A stretch of DNA of 64,000 nt from the NCBI GenBank assembly GCA_035652315.1, contig DASREA010000086.1, positions 1 through 64,000 on the forward strand, written 5' to 3'. The stretch is from CANKHA01 sp035652315. GTDB taxonomy: Bacteria > Pseudomonadota > Alphaproteobacteria > Rhizobiales > Xanthobacteraceae. Made by a program: the position numbers and the translations under genes. Shown here in pieces: positions 9,061-17,943 of the stretch. Within the stretch, counting starts at the first letter, position 1; each line of letters opens with the position of its first letter. The notes beneath the pieces were generated by a model. That model was not told the DNA's origin. It did no database searches and was given only the letters and a program-made list of their open reading frames with translations.

Positions 9061-9173
9061 GCTCCATCCGAGTCGAAGTCTAGGGTGCCTTAACTAACGC
9101 GCCCTCTGCTGATAAACAATGCGGAGTGCAGGCACCTCGCGCCGCCGACGAGAAATAGGAGAATGTCCGGCCC

Positions 9174-10280
9174 ATGACGCTGATCATCAACAATAACGAC
9201 GTGGAAAAAGTGCTGACGATGGAGGCGACCATCGAGGCGCTGGAGGAGTCCTACAAAAATCTCGCCGTCGGCGAAGCGGTCTGCCGCCCGCGCATCGACA
9301 TCCGCATCCCAACCAGCGATCCGAAGAAGAATTACCAATGGGGCACCATGGAAGGCGGGTCCACCAGCGGCTACTTCGCCATCCGCATGAAATCCGACAT
9401 CATCTACGAGCAGCAATACAACGGCGTCGTGACCCAGGAGAAATATTGCGTGCAGCCCGGCACTTTTTGCGGGCTGATCCTGCTTACCTCGATCGAGAAC
9501 GGCGAACCGCTGGCGATTTTAAACGACGGCGTGCTGCAACACATGCGGGTCGGCGCCGACGGCGGCATCGGCGTCAAATATATGGCCAATGAGGACGCTG
9601 AAGTGGTTGGCATGCTCGGCTCTGGCGGCATGGCGCGGACTCATATGCAGGCGTTCAACGCGGTGCGCACCATCAAGAAGCTGCAGGTCTTCAGTCCGAC
9701 CAAGGAGAACCGCGAAAAATTCGGCGAGGAAATGCGCCGCCGCTATAACATCGAGGTGAAAGTCTGCGACAAGCCGGAGGACATTTACAAAGGTGCCGAT
9801 ATCGTCGCCGCCTTGACGGATTCCGCTGTGTGCGTGACCGACGGCAGCCACCTGGAAAAGGGCGCGCATATCGTGGTGATTGGCGGCAGCGGCAAGCCTG
9901 ACCCGAAATCGCTCGAGAAGGTCGACGTCTATCTGCGCTTCGGCGATAGCCCGGCGCCGGTCGGACATCCAGAACTGGCGACGGATGCCGAACACATCGG
10001 CTACGAGGCTCGGCCCGATGCGCGCAAGCACGGCGATGGCCGCACCGGGCGCCGCGCCCACGGCGTCGCCGTGCCGGGCAAACGCATCACGCTAGCCGAC
10101 CTGATCAGCGGTCGCGCCAAGGGCCGCAGCTCCAAGGATCAGATCACCTATTCGGAGCGCGGCAATCTACAGGGGGCGCAGTTCTACGCCGTGGCCAGCA
10201 AAGCCTATGAAGCGGCAAAGCGCGCCGGACTCGGCTATGAAATCCCGACGAGCTTGTTCTTGCAGGACATCAGAAACTAG
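9174..10280 (+). CDS. Ornithine cyclodeaminase / mu-crystallin family protein
   Basis: 368 residues, longer than the usual 310-350. The family comprises NAD(P)-dependent enzymes such as ornithine cyclodeaminase, alanine dehydrogenase and ketimine reductases. Visible are the substrate-side block GGSTSGYFAIRMKSD, the Arg in MRVGADGGIGVKYM (where cyclodeaminases usually have a RTAA-type motif) and the Rossmann loop GMLGSGGMARTHM (about 143-155). The Asp that follows the nucleotide-binding fold is not in the classical context (IGGSGKPDPKSLEKVD). A basic Gly/Arg-rich stretch occurs near 283-305. The substrate cannot be read from sequence. erpA follows after 71 bases on the same strand. Confidence 0.8.
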   Translation: MTLIINNNDVEKVLTMEATIEALEESYKNLAVGEAVCRPRIDIRIPTSDPKKNYQWGTMEGGSTSGYFAIRMKSDIIYEQQYNGVVTQEKYCVQPGTFCGLILLTSIENGEPLAILNDGVLQHMRVGADGGIGVKYMANEDAEVVGMLGSGGMARTHMQAFNAVRTIKKLQVFSPTKENREKFGEEMRRRYNIEVKVCDKPEDIYKGADIVAALTDSAVCVTDGSHLEKGAHIVVIGGSGKPDPKSLEKVDVYLRFGDSPAPVGHPELATDAEHIGYEARPDARKHGDGRTGRRAHGVAVPGKRITLADLISGRAKGRSSKDQITYSERGNLQGAQFYAVASKAYEAAKRAGLGYEIPTSLFLQDIRN

Positions 10281-10351
10281 CGCGCCCGGACTTGCTACGG
10301 GGAAAGAACGCTCTATATCAAAGGCCTAGTCGCGATCGCCAGATTGTAACC

Positions 10352-10678
10352 ATGAGCACCGGAGTAACCGTCACCGAAAGAGCCGCCCGCCGCATCGGCG
10401 AAATTCTCCGCCGCGAGCCGGGCGCTAAGCTGCGCGTCAGCGTCGAGGGCGGCGGCTGCTCCGGCTTTCAATACAAATTCGAGGTGGCGCAAGAGCAGGC
10501 CGACGACGATCTTGTCGTGACCCGCGACGGCGCCGTGGTGCTGATCGATCCGGTGTCGCTTGGTTACATGGCGGGTGCCGAGATCGATTTCGTTGACGAC
10601 TTGATCGGCGCGTCGTTCCGCGTCAACAATCCGCAGGTCACGGCGTCCTGCGGTTGCGGCACGAGCTTCTCGCTTTGA
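10352..10678 (+). CDS. erpA: A-type iron-sulfur cluster insertion protein ErpA
   Basis: 108 residues. A-type carriers take up [4Fe-4S] or [2Fe-2S] clusters and hand them to apo-enzymes. The three ligand cysteines are at 36 (GGGCSGFQY) and at 100 and 102 (SCGCGTSF). The start MSTGVTVTER was chosen at 10352 because upstream codons are not conserved-looking. It sits downstream of the ornithine-cyclodeaminase-like gene and converges with the reductase-like gene at 10691. It may serve the Fe-S enzyme IlvD encoded nearby, but that is inference. Confidence 0.94.
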   Translation: MSTGVTVTERAARRIGEILRREPGAKLRVSVEGGGCSGFQYKFEVAQEQADDDLVVTRDGAVVLIDPVSLGYMAGAEIDFVDDLIGASFRVNNPQVTASCGCGTSFSL

Positions 10679-10690
10679 TCTTCTCGCCGC

Positions 10691-11761
10691 TCAGGCCGCC
10701 GCTTTCTTGCGGTTTGCCTCGAGCCGGGAATCCACCAGCGCCACAATCCCGTCGATCACCGGGTGGCTGAGGCCCTTTTGTTTGGCCACAAGCTGCACCA
10801 GCTTGTCGGCGCGCTCGATGTAGGGGGCGCCGTTGGTGAGCGCGCGCGCCGCCGAGGCTGGCCGGGTGAGGCTCTGTGCTGCGGCTGCGTATTTCTCGAA
10901 CGGCACAAGGTCGTTCGGCGAAGCGCCGAGCTTGACCACGAGATCATTGACGAAGTTATAGACCGAACGCGAGGTCTCGGGGTCGCTGTGCACGGCTTCC
11001 TGCGCTGTGCGCATGCCATCCTGGGTGATGCAGCGGTAATTGCCGGCGAGCAGCATCGCCCACTTGGCAAGCGGCACGAAAATCGAATCATAAACCTTCA
11101 GCTTCACCGGCAATTCGATTTTGCCCTCCGGCGCATCGAAGCGCGCCGCATCGACGTCCTTCTCGAGCCGCCGCACGATGGCGGTATCCTTTTCGTCTTC
11201 GAAACGGGCGCATTTGAAATTGGTCGGCAAGGTGACCAGGAGCTCATTGGCCTTGCCATCCGGCGGGCGGATGGCCTGCGGATCAGGGCTGTTGAGCGTG
11301 ATCTTCTTGGGATCGACGGTATCCCACACCCGCGGATCGGTATAGGCGGGCTCGAGCGCGGCGTGATTGAGACCCGGAATCCGCTTCATGTAGGGGAGCG
11401 GCGGCATGTTCATGATCGACATGCAGGGCACCCGTGCCGTGCCGACAGCTTCGAGCAGCGCGCGAACATCGGGCACGCGGTACTGCGGCTCCTGCATACA
11501 CAGGCCGACGAGGTCATACTGCTTGGGTTCGACGCCAGTCGCCGGGCCGGCGGTGACTTTCCCCGGCAGCTTGCGCGATTCCAGCAGCACCGGCTCAGCG
11601 CGACCGCGCACCGGCAACTTCACCTTGAAGCCCTCAGCGTTGATGAGCTCCGCTTCGGCCGGCAAACAGACCATATGAATGCTGTGACCGCCGAACAGAA
11701 GTTTCGACGCAAGCAGCGATCCATAGGACGCGCCCAAAAGGAGAATATTATAGCCGGCCAT
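10691..11761 (-). CDS. Ketopantoate reductase-like (ApbA/PanE fold) protein
   Basis: 356 residues. The N-terminus has a degenerate Rossmann loop (ILLLGASYGSLLASKLL) and the segment LFGGHSIHMVC, as in PanE/ApbA proteins. The C-terminal helical part includes FVPLAKWAMLLAGNYRC, which supplies the Lys and Asn typical of the family's second domain. Authentic PanE is about 300 residues, so this is a longer paralogue of unknown substrate; ketopantoate reduction should not be assumed. It is convergent with erpA (12-base gap) and lies downstream of the RND pair on the minus strand. Confidence 0.65.
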   Translation of the reverse strand: MAGYNILLLGASYGSLLASKLLFGGHSIHMVCLPAEAELINAEGFKVKLPVRGRAEPVLLESRKLPGKVTAGPATGVEPKQYDLVGLCMQEPQYRVPDVRALLEAVGTARVPCMSIMNMPPLPYMKRIPGLNHAALEPAYTDPRVWDTVDPKKITLNSPDPQAIRPPDGKANELLVTLPTNFKCARFEDEKDTAIVRRLEKDVDAARFDAPEGKIELPVKLKVYDSIFVPLAKWAMLLAGNYRCITQDGMRTAQEAVHSDPETSRSVYNFVNDLVVKLGASPNDLVPFEKYAAAAQSLTRPASAARALTNGAPYIERADKLVQLVAKQKGLSHPVIDGIVALVDSRLEANRKKAAA

Positions 11762-11880
11762 CGCTCACCTCGCCGCGTTTGCTTTTCCGCCGGGAGTCGC
11801 CCTTGCCGGCACGCTCCCGCTGCGGCGGCAATGCTATTCGGCCTCGATCAGGGGCGCAATGCACCGCCGTTCCCTGGAAA

Positions 11881-14800
11881 TTATTCGGCGGCCACCTGTG
11901 TCGGCGGTTCGATTTCCTCGGTCAGTTCATCCCTGGGCGGCTCGAGATGCCGCTTGAGGCGGCGGTCAAAGCGGTCGAGATAGATGTAGACCACGGGCGT
12001 GATGTAGAGGGTCAGGAGCTGCGACAAGCAGAGGCCGCCGACAACTGCGATGCCGAGCGGCTGGCGCAACTCCGCGCCTGCGCCCCAGCCCATCGCAATC
12101 GGCAGCGCGCCGAAGATTGCGGCGAAGGTCGTCATCATAATCGGCCGATAGCGCAACAGCGCAGCTTCCCGGATGGCGGCTTCGGCGCTCAGCCCGATGC
12201 GGCGGCGCTCGATGGCGAAGTCGATCATCATGATCGCGTTCTTCTTCACGATGCCGACGAGCATGATCACGCCGATCATGGCGATCACCGAAAGGTCCAT
12301 CCTGAAGGCCATCAGCGTGAGCAAGGCGCCCACGCCGGCCGAAGGCAGACCGGAGATAATGGTGATTGGATGAATGAAGCTTTCGTAGAGAATGCCGAGC
12401 AGCACATAGGACGCGAAAATCGCGGCCAGGACCAATATGAATTGGCCCTTGAGTGAATCCTGGAAAACCTGCGCGGTGCCCTGAAATCCGGTTGAAATGT
12501 CGGCCGGAAGATTAGCCTCGCGCTCGATCTCATGGATGGCGTCGACTGCGGTGCCGAGAGCATAACCAGGCGCGAGGTTGAAGGAAATCGTCACCGCCGG
12601 CTGCGCAGCTTGGTGGTTGACTAGAAGCGGACCGACGCTGGGGTGGATATGCGTAACCGCTGCAAGCGGGATGGATTGGCCGCCCGAGGTTTTGATGTAA
12701 GTGCGGTCCAGCGCCGAAGTATCGGCGCGGAATTCCGGCTTTGTTTCCAGGATAACGGCATAATCGTCGTCGGGCGTATAGATCGTCGCCACCTGCCGCT
12801 CGCCGAAAGCGTTGTACATTTCCTGGCGGATCTGGTCGATGGAAATGCCATAGACCGCGGCCCGCTCGCGGTCGATCTCCACCGACATCTGCGGGCTCTT
12901 GATCTGCAGATCGCTTTCGACATCGTTGATGCCGTCGACTTGCGCGATCTTCGCCTGTATTTCCGGTGCGATCTTGTAGAGCGCGGCGGTGTCACTCGAT
13001 TGCAGGGTGTATTGATACTGGCTCTTCGACGGGCGCCCCGTGATGTTCAGATTTTGGACGTTTTGAAACGTCACCTTGATGCCCGGAATCGTGTTGGCGG
13101 TACGGCGTAAGCGCTGAATGACTTCAGTCGAGCTGTCTTTGCGCTCATTTCGGGGCTTCAATGCAATGAACATACGGCCGGAATTGGCCGCGGCGTTGGC
13201 GCCTGTAGGCCCGACGCGCGAGTTCAGATAGGCCACCGCCGGATCCTGCAGGACGATATCGACAAGCTGCTTCTGCAGCTTGACCATCTCTGGGTAGGCG
13301 ATGTCGGGATTGCCTTCAGTGCTGCCCGAGAGAAAGCCGGTATCCTCCGGCGGAAAGAAGCCCTTGGGGATATAGTAGTAAATCAGGCCGACGCCGACGA
13401 GTGTCGCCAGAGTCACGCCGAGCACCATCGCCTTTCCGCGCAGCACCCAGTCAAGCGACGATTCGTAACCGCGAAGCGTTGCGTTGAAGGCATCCTCGAA
13501 TTTGTGCAGGATCCACGCGTGCTTTTCATCCGGCGCGTGATGGCGCAGCACGCGCGCGCAGAGCATCGGCGTCAGCGTCAGCGACACGAATCCTGAAATT
13601 ATGATCGCGATCGCGACGGTGACGGAGAATTCCCGGAAGATACGGCCAAGCATGCCGCCCATCAACAGCACAGGGATGAACACAGCCACCAAGGCGAAGG
13701 TGATGGAGATAATGGTAAAGCCGATCTCGCGCGAGCCCTTCAGCGCCGCCTCGAACGGCCTCATGCCGCTCTCAATGTGACGGACGATGTTCTCGAGCAT
13801 GACGATGGCATCGTCCACCACAAACCCCACGGACAACGTCAACGCCAGCAGCGTCATGTTGTTGATGGAGAAGCCGAAGGCGTACATCAGCGAGCAGGTG
13901 CCAATCAGCGAAACTGGCACGGCGAGCGCCGGGATAATGGTCGCCGGGAGTGACCGGAGGAAGAGAAAAATCACCAGAATGACCAGCGCCACCGCGATCA
14001 GCAGCGTGGTGCGCACGTCGTGCACGGAATCGCGGATCGAAATCGAGCGGTCGGCGAGCACCTCGAGGCGAATGGCGGGCGGAATCTGCTCCCGGTAGCT
14101 GGGAAGGCGCGCCTTGATCTCGTCGACAACCGCGATCGTATTGGCGCCCGGCTGCTTCTGAACGCCGAGTACGATGCCACGTTCTCTATTGAACCAGCTC
14201 GCCGATTGCTCTTTTTCCACCCCATCGATGACATGGGCGATCTCGTCGAGTTTCACCGGGGCCCCATTGCGATAGGCAACGACGACGTGGCGGTATTCCT
14301 CGGCGTGGCGCATGGCGCCGGTCGCCACCAGGGTCACATTTTGCTTATCGCCATAGATGGTCCCGACCGGAGAATTGGAGTTCGTCTTGGCGATGACCTG
14401 GCGGATTTCGTCGAGCGAGATATTGCGCGCCGCGGCGGCGACCGGGTCCACTTGCACGCGCACAGCGAATTTCTGTTCGCCGTTGACGTCGACCTGGGCG
14501 ACGCCGGGAAGTTGGGAAATCTGCTGCGCCAGCACGTTTTCCGCGTAGTCGTTCACCGTCGACAGCGGCAGCGTCGGTGACACCAGGCTCACCAGAATGA
14601 TGGAAAATTCGCCGGGATTGACCTTGCGGAAGCCGGGAGGACTTGTCATCTCCGGCGGCAAATGCCGGTTGGCCTGAGACAGCGCCGACTGCACATCAAG
14701 CGCGGCACCGTCGATGTTACGATTGAGATCGAACTGAATGGTAATCTGAGTGCGGCCCAAAGCCGAAATCGAGGTGATCGAGCGGATGCCCGGAATGGTC

Positions 14801-15015
14801 GAAAGCTCGCGCTCGATCACCGAGGCGACCGAAGCCGCCATCGTCTCCGGACTCGCGCCCGAAAGATTTGCGTTGATGGTGATAGTCGGAAAATCGACGT
14901 CGGGCAGCGCCGCCACCGGCAGCAGCCGATAGGCGAAGATGCCGAACACGATGATCGTCATCGTCACCAGCGAGGTGAAGACCGGCCTGCGGATGCAAAG
15001 CTCGGAAATGCCCAT
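11881..15015 (-). CDS. RND efflux transporter, HAE1-type inner-membrane pump
   Basis: 1044 residues, full length for AcrB/MdtB-type pumps. It opens with MGISELCIRRPVFTSLV, which begins the first transmembrane helix. The proton-relay Asp pair in TM4 is at 401-402 (FVVDDAIVMLEN). The two large periplasmic loops and twelve membrane helices can be followed. It uses the proton motive force to expel hydrophobic or amphiphilic compounds through an outer-membrane channel. Its start overlaps the stop of the membrane-fusion gene (TGATG). No channel gene is adjacent, but the TolC-type gene at 26140-27549 could serve. The closest named relatives by feel are MdtB/MdtC/MuxB; substrates are unknown. Confidence 0.95.
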   Translation of the reverse strand: MGISELCIRRPVFTSLVTMTIIVFGIFAYRLLPVAALPDVDFPTITINANLSGASPETMAASVASVIERELSTIPGIRSITSISALGRTQITIQFDLNRNIDGAALDVQSALSQANRHLPPEMTSPPGFRKVNPGEFSIILVSLVSPTLPLSTVNDYAENVLAQQISQLPGVAQVDVNGEQKFAVRVQVDPVAAAARNISLDEIRQVIAKTNSNSPVGTIYGDKQNVTLVATGAMRHAEEYRHVVVAYRNGAPVKLDEIAHVIDGVEKEQSASWFNRERGIVLGVQKQPGANTIAVVDEIKARLPSYREQIPPAIRLEVLADRSISIRDSVHDVRTTLLIAVALVILVIFLFLRSLPATIIPALAVPVSLIGTCSLMYAFGFSINNMTLLALTLSVGFVVDDAIVMLENIVRHIESGMRPFEAALKGSREIGFTIISITFALVAVFIPVLLMGGMLGRIFREFSVTVAIAIIISGFVSLTLTPMLCARVLRHHAPDEKHAWILHKFEDAFNATLRGYESSLDWVLRGKAMVLGVTLATLVGVGLIYYYIPKGFFPPEDTGFLSGSTEGNPDIAYPEMVKLQKQLVDIVLQDPAVAYLNSRVGPTGANAAANSGRMFIALKPRNERKDSSTEVIQRLRRTANTIPGIKVTFQNVQNLNITGRPSKSQYQYTLQSSDTAALYKIAPEIQAKIAQVDGINDVESDLQIKSPQMSVEIDRERAAVYGISIDQIRQEMYNAFGERQVATIYTPDDDYAVILETKPEFRADTSALDRTYIKTSGGQSIPLAAVTHIHPSVGPLLVNHQAAQPAVTISFNLAPGYALGTAVDAIHEIEREANLPADISTGFQGTAQVFQDSLKGQFILVLAAIFASYVLLGILYESFIHPITIISGLPSAGVGALLTLMAFRMDLSVIAMIGVIMLVGIVKKNAIMMIDFAIERRRIGLSAEAAIREAALLRYRPIMMTTFAAIFGALPIAMGWGAGAELRQPLGIAVVGGLCLSQLLTLYITPVVYIYLDRFDRRLKRHLEPPRDELTEEIEPPTQVAAE

Positions 15016-16187
15016 CAGGCGCCCGCCTTCGGCTGCCGCACGGTCACCCGGCTGCCGTTAGACAGCAAAAGGTGCCCGGTAATCACCACTGCTTCGCCAC
15101 CGTTCAATCCTTTGGTGATGACACTTTCGCCCTCGACGGTCCGCTCGACGGTGACCGGCTGCACCATCGCCGTCCGATCCTTCACGACGAAGACAAACGG
15201 CCCGGACTGGCCGTACTGTACGGCGGCGGTCGGCACGGCGATCGCTTCTTCCATCCGATAGGTCAGCTTCACCGAAACCAAACTGCCCGGCCACAAAATC
15301 TGGTCGGCATTGGGCATCGTGGCGCGCACCGTCACCGTGCCCGTGGCGGGGTCAACGGTGTTCTCAATCATCGAGACCTGACCCGAGGCCTTGCGCTTGT
15401 CCCCGGGGATCGAGGCCTCGACTGTGGCCGTGCTTGCTCCGATCGCTTCCCTGAGGTCGGGCAGATACCGCTGCGGCACGCCGAAGGAGACATAAACCGG
15501 CGCCGATTGAATGATGGTGGCAAGCGGCGTCTGATCGGCGGCGCGAACCAGATTGCCCACCTTTACCGCCGCCATGCTCACGCGTCCGGAGATCGGCGCC
15601 CGGATCGTGCAATAGCTGATCTGCACCTCCAATTCATCGATGGCGGATTGGTCGGCGGCCGTTTGCGCGCGCAAGACGTTGGTCTGGGTCGTGGCATTGT
15701 CGAGATTGGTTTGAGTGGTGGCGCCTTTGGCGAACAGTTCGCTGTAGCGTTTCATGTCGCGTTCGGCGCCAGCGAGCGACGCGGAATCCCGCGCCAACGT
15801 GCCTTGCTTTTCGCGCAATTGCGCCTCGAGCAAGCGGCTGTCGAGCGTGAACAGGAGATCGCCCTTGTTAACGTAAGCGCCGTCGTTGAAATGAACGCCG
15901 ACGATTTCGGTATCCACGCGCGACTTGATCGCGACGCTGGCCATGGGCGTGACGGTGCCGAGTGCTTCGCTCTGCAATGGAACACGTTTCTTCGTGGCTG
16001 TTGCGACTTCCACGGCGACGTCGCCGCGGCCGTTGCCGCGTTTAGACTGCGCCGCGGCTCCGCCGGGGCCCCAGAATCCGGACAGGATCCACAGCAGCGC
16101 CAGCGCTGCGAGCGCGATGGCGCCCCCGGCGATCAGTGTTCGCCGCTCCAAGGCTCGTAGCACACGAGGCCAATCCACGCCCCGCAT
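15015..16187 (-). CDS. RND efflux membrane fusion (periplasmic adaptor) protein
   Basis: 390 residues from the ATG at 16187, which is preceded by GGAG at seven bases; in-frame starts at 16238 (ATG) and 16256 (GTG) are less well placed. A single N-terminal membrane anchor (about 20-38, LIAGGAIALAALALLWIL) replaces a lipobox. The lipoyl halves flank a coiled-coil hairpin (about 105-165), followed by the barrel domain (VSMAAVKVGNLVRA onward). It is MdtA-like. Immediately downstream, with a one-base overlap, is the cognate pump gene. No regulator is adjacent. Confidence 0.93.
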   Translation of the reverse strand: MRGVDWPRVLRALERRTLIAGGAIALAALALLWILSGFWGPGGAAAQSKRGNGRGDVAVEVATATKKRVPLQSEALGTVTPMASVAIKSRVDTEIVGVHFNDGAYVNKGDLLFTLDSRLLEAQLREKQGTLARDSASLAGAERDMKRYSELFAKGATTQTNLDNATTQTNVLRAQTAADQSAIDELEVQISYCTIRAPISGRVSMAAVKVGNLVRAADQTPLATIIQSAPVYVSFGVPQRYLPDLREAIGASTATVEASIPGDKRKASGQVSMIENTVDPATGTVTVRATMPNADQILWPGSLVSVKLTYRMEEAIAVPTAAVQYGQSGPFVFVVKDRTAMVQPVTVERTVEGESVITKGLNGGEAVVITGHLLLSNGSRVTVRQPKAGA

Positions 16188-16347
16188 AAATCTGCTCCAC
16201 CCAGGTCCCGCCGCAATCAAACGGCGCGGTAAAAGCATGCCTTCTAGCACGATCACCTAAAAAACACATCTGGCAGCGGGGCATTAATGTAATGTAATTT
16301 TGCTGCGTTTCCCGTGGAAAAGCTTCGAATTAGGCGGCGGATTCGGC

Positions 16348-17139
16348 ATGCGTATCGCCACTTGGAACGTAAATTCGATCAAGCAACGCGCCGACAACGT
16401 CACCGCGTGGCTGCAGGCGCGTCAGCCGGATATCCTTTGCCTGCAAGAAACGAAATGCCCGGACGAGGCCTTTCCCCGCGAAGCATTTGAGGCGCTTGGC
16501 TATAACGTCGCGGTCCACGGCCAAAAGGCGCTCAACGGCGTCGCCATTCTTTCGAAGTTCCCGCTCGACGAAATCAATCCGGGCTTGATCGGCGACGGCA
16601 GCGACGTGCAGGCACGTTTTCTCGAGGGGCTGGTCTCGACAGACGCCGGCGTCTTGCGCATCGCCTGTCTGTATCTGCCCAATGGCAACCCTCCGGACAC
16701 GGACAAGTACCTATACAAGATCAATTGGATGAATAGGCTTCTTGCTTATTCACATGAGCGACTTCAACTTGAGGAGCCACTCGTCCTTGCCGGCGATTTT
16801 AATGTCATCCCGGCCGAAGTCGATGTTTCCAATCCGGCAGCCTGGACAACCGACGCGCTTTTCCTGCCGCAAACCCGAGAAAAATTTCGGGCCCTGCTCA
16901 ATCTGGGTTTCACCGATGCGCTACGTGCGGCCAGCGACGAGGCCGGCCTCTATACCTTCTGGGATTACCAGGCCGGAGCCTGGCAGAAGAACAACGGCAT
17001 CCGCATCGACCATTTGTTGCTGTCGGCGCGCGCCGCCGATCGCCTGCAGGCGGTCACCATCGATCGCCACGTGCGCGCCTGGGAGCGGCCGTCCGATCAC
17101 GTTCCCGTCTTCGTCGATTTGGCGATCAAGCGCCGCTAG
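16348..17139 (+). CDS. xth: Exodeoxyribonuclease III (AP endonuclease)
   Basis: 263 residues, full length. It repairs abasic sites and 3'-blocked ends. The motifs ATWNVNSIKQR, LQETK (catalytic Glu 34), GDFNVIP, GIRIDHLLLS and the C-terminal SDHVPVF are all present in order. The start at 16348 follows from the conserved MRIATWN; upstream open frame is not conserved. The middle of the gene (about 16660-16800) uses more A/T-ending codons than its neighbours. It is divergent from the RND pair and almost abuts the convergent Sel1 gene. Confidence 0.96.
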   Translation: MRIATWNVNSIKQRADNVTAWLQARQPDILCLQETKCPDEAFPREAFEALGYNVAVHGQKALNGVAILSKFPLDEINPGLIGDGSDVQARFLEGLVSTDAGVLRIACLYLPNGNPPDTDKYLYKINWMNRLLAYSHERLQLEEPLVLAGDFNVIPAEVDVSNPAAWTTDALFLPQTREKFRALLNLGFTDALRAASDEAGLYTFWDYQAGAWQKNNGIRIDHLLLSARAADRLQAVTIDRHVRAWERPSDHVPVFVDLAIKRR

Positions 17140-17142
17140 CGG

Positions 17143-17943
17143 TCACCACGGGCGGCCTTCGTTGATCCGCCGTTTGATCAGCATGAGCGCCATTTCGCGC
17201 TCGTCTTCAGTTGCCTGATCGAATGCCGCCTTGCGGGCGTCCGCAATCCACTGCACCTGCCCGGCGCAGCCGTCACTGGCTAGCGTTAGCCACATTAAAC
17301 CGAGCGCGCGTTGCCGCGGCATGTCTTCGCCCTTGAAGAGGATGCGCCCGAGCACGGCCTGAGCCTCGTAATGGCCTTTGTTGGCGGCGAGCAGGAACCA
17401 GCGCGCGGCCTGCCGCGTATCGCGGCGCGTCCCTGTGCCGCTCAGGTAAAGCCGTCCAAGATTATATTGGGCATCGGGATCGCCGAAATACGACGCGGCA
17501 TAGGCAAACATGTCGCGCGCATGTGCCGGGTCGGCTTTGACCGGCGAATTGGGAATCCCGTCGCGGTAATATTCGCCGAGTTCGACATAGGCATTGGCGA
17601 CGAAGCGGGCTTGCGGCTGACTCGGATTGTCATCGCCATGGTCGATGACAACCTGCTGAAAATATTTGAAAGCGCGCAGATCGTCGTGCGGGACGCCGTC
17701 GCCTTCGGCATACATGCGCCCGAGCTTCCATTGGGCGATCGCGTGGCCATTTTCGGCGGCGTATTGCAGCGACGTCACGGCTTTGGCGGTTTGACCGATC
17801 TTGAGCGCGAGCGTGCCGTCGCGGAACGCCTCGCGCGGCGACAGCGGCGTATTTGGTGCATGCGTGCCGTCGAAGCCCATGGTCGAGCTTGTCGCCATGA
17901 GGACGCCGATCGTCACTGCAACGGCCAGGCTAGATATCCGCAT
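17143..17943 (-). CDS. Sel1-like/TPR repeat protein, exported
   Basis: 266 residues with an N-terminal signal peptide (MRISSLAVAVTIGVLMATSS). At least four Sel1-type repeats follow, for example AIAQWKLGRMYAEGDGV, PDAQYNLGRLYLSGTG and YEAQAVLGRILFKGED. Such solenoids mediate protein-protein contacts, often in envelope signalling. The C-terminus ends in a short charged helix. The gene starts inside the end of ilvD (14-base overlap), so it is likely co-transcribed with it although no functional link is obvious. Confidence 0.88.
   Translation of the reverse strand: MRISSLAVAVTIGVLMATSSTMGFDGTHAPNTPLSPREAFRDGTLALKIGQTAKAVTSLQYAAENGHAIAQWKLGRMYAEGDGVPHDDLRAFKYFQQVVIDHGDDNPSQPQARFVANAYVELGEYYRDGIPNSPVKADPAHARDMFAYAASYFGDPDAQYNLGRLYLSGTGTRRDTRQAARWFLLAANKGHYEAQAVLGRILFKGEDMPRQRALGLMWLTLASDGCAGQVQWIADARKAAFDQATEDEREMALMLIKRRINEGRPW

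Noticed and set aside
15072..16160. Open frame of 362 codons on the plus strand across the membrane fusion gene
   Set aside because: It is the antisense shadow of a gene with clear domain structure; its composition is Arg/Gly/His-rich and it has no recognisable fold, as is common opposite GC-rich genes.
16307..16320. GTTTCCCGTGGAAA as a second parS-like site before xth
   Set aside because: Only 11 of 14 positions match parS and the palindrome is imperfect, so it is not better than chance.
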